From Candidatus Epulonipiscioides gigas (GTDB lineage Bacteria > Bacillota > Clostridia > Lachnospirales > Cellulosilyticaceae): a stretch of 48,950 nt of DNA. The stretch covers positions 1 to 48,950 of the forward strand of contig LJHE01000010.1 in the NCBI GenBank assembly GCA_001983555.1, in the 5' to 3' direction. This document shows, piece after piece, positions 43,032-48,950 of this stretch. The stretch's first letter is position 1, and each line of letters opens with the position of its first letter. A model generated the notes under the pieces. It searched no databases. It saw only the letters and a list, made by a program, of their open reading frames with translations, and was not told where the DNA came from. The translations under genes were made by a program, and so were the position numbers.

Positions 43032-44102
43032 TTATTCATATTTTTTTCTACTTGTAAATGTATCTCTTTGTTTTGTGTTTATGTCAAAACGAACTAAGCA
43101 ACCATAAGGGCAACCAGGTTTACCTAAGCTATGAGATAATCCCCACTTCATCCCATCTAATGGGTCAGTTATTGGTTCATCTGGTCTATATGGACCACAA
43201 GCCTCAGGCCCGCCTTTAATTACAGACATAATTTCAAAATTTATACCATCTTCTGCATATTGAATAGTATTTTTCTCAACACCATCTGTTCTTAAAAAAG
43301 CTGCCATACCGTCTTTATATTTCCATAAACAAGTTTCATGTCCTGAATTTGTTATTGGATTATATTCGCTTCTAATATATGGTCCTTCAATTTTATCAGC
43401 AATAGCTACGCCCCACTTGGTTTCACGTCCACCCATAAACATTTCTTCACCCATTGGCTCGCCTTTATAATAGAGATAAAATTTATTTCTATAATGGAAT
43501 AAAAGAGGGTCATGAACTTTGTGGCTATCAAAGCTACCTTTTTTCTTAACCAAGAAACGATTATCTTCTTCTGTATCCCAAATTCCATCTCCAGTTGGAC
43601 AGAGAATTGGATTATCAGATTTTGTGAATGGTCCAAGCGGATTTTCGCTCCATGCAATAGCAATATTTTCAAAACTTCTATTGACATAAGGATGTTGAAC
43701 TGTTTGATATACAAGGTAATATTTTCCATCATATTTCATAACTTCAACGGTAAATACACTTCTATCATCATATCGACCAGCTTCACCACGCGTTACAGCA
43801 ACACCTTTTTCTTCCCAGACGTATCCATCTTTTGAAGTTGCCACCCAAATTTCTGAGTAATCCCATGGAAAAACTTTAGCATTTAAATCGCCAGTGTTAA
43901 ACCCTACATGAGGCCCGTAAGATTTTGTATAATATACATAATATAAATCATCTATTTTAATTACACTACTAGGGTCACGTCTGTGAACTCCTTCTTCTCT
44001 TTCAAGTCCTTGAATTGGTTTTTCAACAAAATCGCAAAACCACTTTGGTGATTGAAAGTACTTTCTTTCTTCTGCTCTAATTGTTGCTAAGCTTTTTTTC
44101 AT
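43032..44102 (-). CDS. GH117 alpha-1,3-L-neoagarooligosaccharide hydrolase
   Basis: The 356-residue beta-propeller enzyme removes 3,6-anhydro-L-galactose from the non-reducing end of neoagarobiose and similar agar fragments. Motifs are [10 protein letters not shown] (Asp43), [10 protein letters not shown] (Asp198) and NSGHETCLW (His255, Glu256). Spacing between these residues (155 and 58) equals that of Asp90, Asp245, His302 and Glu303 in the Bacteroides plebeius enzyme, so the active site is intact. [22 protein letters not shown] and [14 protein letters not shown] are further family blocks. There is no signal peptide, so it works inside the cell on imported disaccharide. The ATG at 44102 follows GGGAGG; the longer frame has no ribosome site. 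It heads the operon. Confidence 0.92.
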   Translation of the reverse strand: MKKSLATIRAEERKYFQSPKWFCDFVEKPIQGLEREEGVHRRDPSSVIKIDDLYYVYYTKSYGPHVGFNTGDLNAKVFPWDYSEIWVATSKDGYVWEEKGVAVTRGEAGRYDDRSVFTVEVMKYDGKYYLVYQTVQHPYVNRSFENIAIAWSENPLGPFTKSDNPILCPTGDGIWDTEEDNRFLVKKKGSFDSHKVHDPLLFHYRNKFYLYYKGEPMGEEMFMGGRETKWGVAIADKIEGPYIRSEYNPITNSGHETCLWKYKDGMAAFLRTDGVEKNTIQYAEDGINFEIMSVIKGGPEACGPYRPDEPITDPLDGMKWGLSHSLGKPGCPYGCLVRFDINTKQRDTFTSRKKYE

Positions 44103-44127
44103 GCTAGCCTCCCAAAATTTATTAATT

Positions 44128-44159
44128 AGAAATTTTAAATAATTGTCTATCAAATTTCT
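44128..44159. promoter_or_regulatory. Inverted repeat in the leader of the GH117 operon
   Basis: AGAAATTT (44128-44135) and AAATTTCT (44152-44159) are a perfect 8-bp inverted repeat 16 bases apart. They lie between the promoter and the GH117 ribosome site, a good place for a repressor. No regulator gene is in the operon. Confidence 0.4.
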
Positions 44160-44166
44160 AAAACTT

Positions 44167-44196
44167 AGTATACCAATTTTTACTAATAATTGTCAA
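44167..44196 (-). promoter_or_regulatory. Promoter of the GH117/agar-sugar operon
   Basis: On the minus strand TTGACA (44191-44196) is 18 bases from TATACT (44167-44172), just after the alaS stop. It gives the sugar operon its own start, separate from alaS. Confidence 0.65.
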
Positions 44197-44225
44197 TTAT
44201 ATTTTAATAAAAATTTTTAATAATT

Positions 44226-46868
44226 TTATCTTAAAGATTTTTCTATTACTTCACTTGCAATATCTAAGGCTTTTTGAACATTTGTTATATCTTTTCCAGT
44301 TGCTTGTGCAATATTAGGGCGCCCGCCACCTTTTCCATCAACAATCTTAGCTACTTCTTTAATAATACTGCTACAATTTATGCCTTTATCCAAAAGATTA
44401 TTTGTTGCAGTGGCTACTAAGTTTACTTTTCCATTACAAATTGAAGCAATAACAATTATACATAAATTTAATTTATCTTTAAAGGTATCTCCTATTTCTT
44501 TTAATTCATTTATTTCTTTATTATCCATTTGAGTAACTAAAATTTTAGTTCCATTTATATCTTTTGCAGTACTAATAATATTATCAATACTAGCGTTATT
44601 TATTTGAGCTTTTAAGCTCTGATTTTCACTTTCAAGTTTTTTGATAGTTTCAATTAAATTTTTAACCTTTTTAAAAACTTCCGATTTATTAGATTTTACT
44701 AAAGTTGTAATTTCTTCTAGCCTGTTTTCCATATCTTTATAATAATTTATTGCAGCCATACCTGTTAAACCTTCTATACGTCTAACACCAGAAGATATTC
44801 CTGTTTCTGATAATAGCTTAAACAATCCTATTTGAGCAGTATTTGACATATGCGTTCCACCACAAAGCTCAATGGAATATCCTCCAATGTTTACAACACG
44901 TACAATATCACTATATTTTTCACCAAAAAGAGCAGTTGCTCCAATTGATTTTGCTTCATCAATTGGCATCTCAGATACCTCTATTTCAAGACCTTCTAAA
45001 ATTTTTTGATTAACTCTATTTTCAACTTGATCTATTTGTTCTTTAGTAAGAGGTTCAAAATGTGTATAATCAAATCTAAGTCTATCTTGATTGACACTAG
45101 AACCTGCTTGCTCAATATGAGTTCCTAAAACTTCCTTTAATGCTTCTTGTAAAAGATGAGTAGCACTATGATTACGTCCAGTTGACAGTCTAACTAATTT
45201 ATCCACTTTCATATTTGCCATTTGTTTTGGCTCAATATATCCTGTTGTTATGGTTACATAATGAACTACTCTTCCCCCCGAAATTTTTACTGTGTTGTGC
45301 ACTTGTGCTTCACCAGTTGAAGTTATAATTATCCCTTTATCACCTGCTTGCCCACCACTTTCAGCGTAAAAAGGAGTTTTTTTAGTAATTAAAAATAAAT
45401 TTTCACCTTCATTAGCAATCTCTAGTATTGCTCTTTCCGATGTAATAAATTCTATTTCTGTTTCTATCTCATAACTTACATAACCATTAAATTCAGTAGT
45501 TATCTCAGTGTCTAGTTTATCAAATATTGTTTGATCAGCACCCATATAATTAGTCTCACCATGAGCATCTCTTGCTCTTTTACGTTGTTTTTGCATTTCT
45601 TCATCAAATTCTTTTTCATCAGCACTTAGCCCTTTTTCGCTTAAAATTTCAAGAGTTAGCTCAAGAGGAAATCCATAAGTGTCATATAATTTAAAGCAAG
45701 ATTTTCCATCAAGAATTTTTTGATCGTTTTGTAATAACTTTTCAATATATCCTTCTAAAATATTTAATCCTTGTTCAATAGTTTGATTAAAATTTTGCTC
45801 CTCTACTAATAAAGATTTTACAATATAGTCATATTTTTCTTCTAATTCGTTATATTCACTTTTAGATGTCTCTACAACAACATTAATTAAAGGTTCAAGA
45901 AATAATCCATTAATTCCTAACATTTTTCCATGTCTAATTGCTCTTCTAATTAGACGACGCATAACATATCCACGACCTTCGTTTGATGAGCGAACTCCAT
46001 CAGCTGCTAAAAATACTACAGAACGAATATGATCTGTTATTACTCGTATCGAAATATCATTTTTTTCTTTTTCATAATATTCGACTCCAGATAGCTCACA
46101 TACTTTATCTCTAATAGCCTTTATAGTATCAACATCAAATAAGGTATGAACTCCCTGCATAAGTGCTGCTAAACGCTCAAGTCCCATTCCAGTGTCAATA
46201 TTAGGAAATTTCAGTGGTGTATATGAACCATCTTCATTTTTATCAAATTGAGTAAATACGAGGTTCCAAAACTCTAAATATCTATCACAATCACAACCTA
46301 TTTTACATTCTGGACTTCCACAGCCGTATTCTTCTCCTCTATCATAATAAATTTCAGAGCAAGGACCACATGGACCAGTTGTACCAACTTCCCAGAAATT
46401 ATCTTCTTTACCCATGTAAAAAATACGATCTTTTGGTACTTGTTCTTGCTCATTCCAAATTTGAGCAGCTTCTTCATCATCTTTATATACTGTAACATAT
46501 AATTTATCTTTAGGCATTTCTAAAACTTTAGTCACAAATTCCCAAGCCCAGCTAATAGCTTCTTTTTTAAAGTAATCTCCAAATGAAAAATTGCCTAACA
46601 TTTCAAAAAAAGTACCATGTCTTGCAGTTTTTCCCACATTTTCAATATCACCAGTTCTAATACATTTTTGACAAGTTGTAATTCTTTTTCTTGGTGGTTT
46701 TTCTTGACCCGTAAAGTATGGCTTTAATGGAGCCATTCCAGCATTAATTAAAAGTAAACTTTTATCATTTTTTGGTACTAGTGAAAAACTTTTAAGCCTT
46801 AAATGATTTTTCTTCTCAAAGAATTTTAAATATTTTTCACGTAGTTCATTTAATCCATAATATTTCAT
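44226..46868 (-). CDS. alaS: Alanyl-tRNA synthetase
   Basis: The 880-residue class II synthetase charges tRNA-Ala. The catalytic core starts LNELREKYLKFFEKKNH with motif 2 TCQKCIRTGDIENVGKTARH and a Cys-rich zinc insert (CGSPECKIGCDC). The editing domain keeps all zinc ligands, HSATH (567-571) and CGGTH (669-673), followed by a coiled-coil (about 710-760) and the C-Ala domain ending GGGRPNIAQATGK. The ATG at 46868 follows GGAGG; the upstream ATG at 46880 is part of that site. It overlaps the M15 peptidase gene by 23 bases. Confidence 0.97.
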   Translation of the reverse strand: MKYYGLNELREKYLKFFEKKNHLRLKSFSLVPKNDKSLLLINAGMAPLKPYFTGQEKPPRKRITTCQKCIRTGDIENVGKTARHGTFFEMLGNFSFGDYFKKEAISWAWEFVTKVLEMPKDKLYVTVYKDDEEAAQIWNEQEQVPKDRIFYMGKEDNFWEVGTTGPCGPCSEIYYDRGEEYGCGSPECKIGCDCDRYLEFWNLVFTQFDKNEDGSYTPLKFPNIDTGMGLERLAALMQGVHTLFDVDTIKAIRDKVCELSGVEYYEKEKNDISIRVITDHIRSVVFLAADGVRSSNEGRGYVMRRLIRRAIRHGKMLGINGLFLEPLINVVVETSKSEYNELEEKYDYIVKSLLVEEQNFNQTIEQGLNILEGYIEKLLQNDQKILDGKSCFKLYDTYGFPLELTLEILSEKGLSADEKEFDEEMQKQRKRARDAHGETNYMGADQTIFDKLDTEITTEFNGYVSYEIETEIEFITSERAILEIANEGENLFLITKKTPFYAESGGQAGDKGIIITSTGEAQVHNTVKISGGRVVHYVTITTGYIEPKQMANMKVDKLVRLSTGRNHSATHLLQEALKEVLGTHIEQAGSSVNQDRLRFDYTHFEPLTKEQIDQVENRVNQKILEGLEIEVSEMPIDEAKSIGATALFGEKYSDIVRVVNIGGYSIELCGGTHMSNTAQIGLFKLLSETGISSGVRRIEGLTGMAAINYYKDMENRLEEITTLVKSNKSEVFKKVKNLIETIKKLESENQSLKAQINNASIDNIISTAKDINGTKILVTQMDNKEINELKEIGDTFKDKLNLCIIVIASICNGKVNLVATATNNLLDKGINCSSIIKEVAKIVDGKGGGRPNIAQATGKDITNVQKALDIASEVIEKSLR

Positions 46869-47433
46869 TATATCCTCCATTTGTAAATCTTCTTGTTTTT
46901 CTATATTCTAAATATTCTTCAAAACAAAGATTTAATTTTGTAATTTGTTTAGCGTGATTAATTCCAATATATCTATAATGGTAAGGTTTATACTCCACAC
47001 CAGTAATATCTTCTTTATATTTTGGATATCTTAAAATAAATCCAAAATTTGCAGAATTTTTATCTAACCATTTTTTATGAAAAGTAAAATCAAATTTCAT
47101 ATTATTTTCAATATTATCACGCATAATAACTGTCGTTACATCTACAGCTAATCCTGTTTGATGCTCACTTTGACCTGCTTGTATTATTTTCTTTGTGTTA
47201 TACGTTTTTATAGCCTCTTGAACCAATTTCTTTTGATGAGCAAAGGAACGATATCCTTCTACAAGAATAAGTGCTGTCAATCCTTCTTTTTGTATTGCTC
47301 TATTCATTTGATGAAACATTTCTAATGTTTTTTCTTCTAACCAAATTTTAGATGATACATCTAAAACTAAATTTTTTGGTCTTTCATATTGTAAAATCTT
47401 ATTTTGTGCATTTACAAGTTTTAAATAATCCAA
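46846..47433 (-). CDS. M15-family D-Ala-D-Ala carboxypeptidase-like protein with altered catalytic residue
   Basis: The 195-residue protein has the VanY/M15B core: VEGYRSFAHQ (59-68), the zinc motif SEHQTGLAVDV with His91 and Asp98, GFILRYPKYKEDITGV, and HYRYIG with the third zinc ligand His152. The catalytic base, Glu in the usual EPWH, is Lys149 here (KPYH, codon AAA at 46987-46989). It also lacks a signal peptide. So it may bind zinc without normal peptidase activity. The start is taken as TTG at 47433, because the GTG at 47442 lies in the AGGGGTGAG ribosome site. Confidence 0.8.
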   Translation of the reverse strand: MDYLKLVNAQNKILQYERPKNLVLDVSSKIWLEEKTLEMFHQMNRAIQKEGLTALILVEGYRSFAHQKKLVQEAIKTYNTKKIIQAGQSEHQTGLAVDVTTVIMRDNIENNMKFDFTFHKKWLDKNSANFGFILRYPKYKEDITGVEYKPYHYRYIGINHAKQITKLNLCFEEYLEYRKTRRFTNGGYNEILWIK

Positions 47434-47492
47434 AAAACTCACCCCTAATATATCATATTAGTTGTGATTGTCTATAAATAACTCTTAATTTA

Positions 47493-48950
47493 CTATATCT
47501 TTGACTTAGGTGTTCGAATTGTACTATAAAATTTATATCCTCCTGAAACATTATAAACTTTTTTAAAGCCATTATTTATTAAAAGATTTTGTGCTACATT
47601 TCCTGTCATTCCTTTGTTGCTATATACAACAGTTGTCATATTTTTATATAATCTATTTAAATTATCTCGTAAAGTTTCAAACGGAATATTTATTGCTCCT
47701 TTAATATGTCCTATTTCAAAATCTTTTACAGAACGGATATCAATTATTTGAATATCTTCTCCTAATTGATCAATTTGATCAGAAGTTATAATGTATCTAT
47801 TTTCACTTATAGTATTATTTAAAATCATACCTGTATATATTACAGGGTCTTTAGTTGTTGAAAAAGGTGGCGCATAAGCTAAATCTAAATCAAATAACTC
47901 TTCAACTTTTGCTCCATATGTTATAAGAGCTACAAATACATCTATTCGCTTATCAACTCCTTCTTTTCCAATAATTTGAGCACCAATAAGTTTTCCAAAT
48001 CGTCTATCAGCTACTGCTTTAATTAATAGTTCATTGCCACCCATATAAAAAGGTTTATTTGGTTTTATATTATGGCAACAGATTACGTCTATTCCTTCTG
48101 CTATTGCTTCTACTTCTGTCATTCCAGTGCTCGCTATTACATAATTAAATATTTTAAATATAGTAGTTCCTAAGCCACCTTTATACTTAAGAGAACCACC
48201 TGTTATAACATCACCTGCAATTCTCCCAGTTTTATTTGCCACAGTCCCCATTGATTTATAAATTGGCTTTCTAGTGGTTATAGAAAAAGTTTGTATGCAA
48301 TCACCACAAGCATAAATATCTTCTAAATTAGTTTTCATATATCTATCAACTTTTATTGCACCAGATTTACCGAGTTTTATACCAATTGCTTTTGCTAATT
48401 CAACATTTGGTACAACTCCCGTTGCAAAAATTAGTAATTCAAAATCTATATCTTCTCCTGTATTTAGTTTAATAGTATTAGGTAAAATTTCTATTATATG
48501 AATACTTGTCCTTATTTTCAATCCTTTACTTTCAAGAATTACTCTAAGAAATTTCGCCATATCAGGATCTAAAGAAGTTATTTTGTCAGATTGTTCAAGC
48601 ATTGTTACATCTAGCTCCAACTTTATGAGATTTTCATATACTTCAAATCCTATAGGTCCAGTTCCAACAACTATTGCACTTTTAGGCTTTCTCACTTTTA
48701 CATATTGTTTGATATCCTGTGCATCTTTTATATTTCTAAGACAAAATACATTCTCTTGATTAATTCCTTTAATATTGGGAATTCTTGCTCTTGCTCCTGT
48801 AGCTATCACAAGTTTGTCATAAGTATCATTAGTTACAATTTTAGTTTTATTATTTCGTACTGTAATAGTTTTTTTAGCTGGATTTATATCTATCACTTCA
48901 CAGTTAATATAAATATCTATATTATATTTTTTCTTGAAAAAATTAACATC
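47493..48950 (-). CDS. CoA-disulfide reductase/NADH oxidase-type flavoprotein with C-terminal rhodanese domain (5' end missing)
   Basis: The reading frame stays open to the window edge, so the N-terminal FAD motif and redox Cys are outside; about 485 residues are seen. They include YDKLVIATGARARIP, the NAD loop VVGTGPIGFEVYENL, IFATGVVPN, IYACGDCIQT and the dimer domain with FSTTKDPV. The last 95 residues are a rhodanese domain (IIDIRSVKDFEIGHIKGAINIP), but its active loop reads VYSNKGMTG: Ser (AGC, 47619-47621) replaces the persulfide Cys. Likely roles are reduction of CoA disulfide, polysulfide or O2. The apparent GTG at 48896 is internal. Confidence 0.85.
   Translation of the reverse strand, partial: DVNFFKKKYNIDIYINCEVIDINPAKKTITVRNNKTKIVTNDTYDKLVIATGARARIPNIKGINQENVFCLRNIKDAQDIKQYVKVRKPKSAIVVGTGPIGFEVYENLIKLELDVTMLEQSDKITSLDPDMAKFLRVILESKGLKIRTSIHIIEILPNTIKLNTGEDIDFELLIFATGVVPNVELAKAIGIKLGKSGAIKVDRYMKTNLEDIYACGDCIQTFSITTRKPIYKSMGTVANKTGRIAGDVITGGSLKYKGGLGTTIFKIFNYVIASTGMTEVEAIAEGIDVICCHNIKPNKPFYMGGNELLIKAVADRRFGKLIGAQIIGKEGVDKRIDVFVALITYGAKVEELFDLDLAYAPPFSTTKDPVIYTGMILNNTISENRYIITSDQIDQLGEDIQIIDIRSVKDFEIGHIKGAINIPFETLRDNLNRLYKNMTTVVYSNKGMTGNVAQNLLINNGFKKVYNVSGGYKFYSTIRTPKSKI

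Noticed and set aside
48840-48896. GTG at 48896 as the start of the flavoprotein
   Set aside because: The frame is open to the window edge and the protein would lack its FAD-binding start; the gene is cut by the window.

Overview
The window is very AT-rich DNA with the gene content of a low-GC Firmicute, most likely in the class Clostridia. Pointers are mecA, rlmH, a Spo0M-type sporulation-control gene, csaB (pyruvylation of a wall polymer that anchors SLH-domain proteins), clostridial DUF4330/DUF5693 genes and strong AGGAGG ribosome sites. A red-algal sugar (agar) operon suggests a marine or herbivorous-gut habitat, for example a Lachnospirales-type symbiont of algae-eating fish. That habitat guess is inference only.

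Layout. 1-1680 (minus): a possible IS605-type end at the window edge, a YmfI/FabG-like reductase and endonuclease IV. 1.76-15.7 kb (plus): a secondary cell-wall polymer cluster running LCP ligase, phosphodiester glycosidase, GT4, MurJ-type flippase, O-antigen-ligase-type protein, GT4, two DUF4330 proteins, DUF5693, CsaB and TagA. Genes overlap or nearly touch in the middle of it, and several use TTG or other rare starts. 16-29.1 kb: mixed housekeeping and membrane genes, namely MsmK/UgpC ATPase, MATE exporter, RlmH, MecA, a cytoplasmic 5'-nucleotidase-like enzyme, a catalytically dead rhomboid with a zinc finger, a secreted Phe/Asp-rich repeat protein, a split ThrE exporter, a DigH-like glycosidase, a decayed tnpB, a DjlA-like co-chaperone, an NhaC-type antiporter and an orphan HicB.

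29.2-36.8 kb (minus): a compact aromatic amino acid operon, aroF-aroB-aroA-aroC-pheA-(chorismate mutase/aroE/aroK fusion)-aroQ. It has a perfect sigma-A-type promoter, a Phe/Tyr-rich 35-residue leader ORF that folds on itself, and an intrinsic terminator before aroF. This is a textbook attenuation layout that the ORF track does not show. The operon covers every step from PEP + erythrose-4-P to phenylpyruvate; tyrA is absent.

36.8-44.2 kb (minus): the most striking accessory locus. It encodes a GH117 neoagarobiose hydrolase with all four active-site residues in exact spacing, a Spo0M-like protein, an AldA-type aldehyde dehydrogenase, an enolase-superfamily enzyme, a D-2-hydroxyacid dehydrogenase, a zinc alcohol dehydrogenase and a KduD-like reductase. 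Together they can be read as release of 3,6-anhydro-L-galactose and its conversion to 2-keto-3-deoxy-gluconate. It has its own promoter with an inverted repeat in the leader. No transporter, KDG kinase or KDPG aldolase lies in the window.

44.2-48.95 kb (minus): alaS, an M15 peptidase whose catalytic Glu is replaced by Lys, and the C-terminal part of a CoA-disulfide-reductase/NADH-oxidase-type flavoprotein whose rhodanese domain has Ser in place of the active Cys; this gene runs off the window. No rRNA, tRNA or CRISPR array was found.
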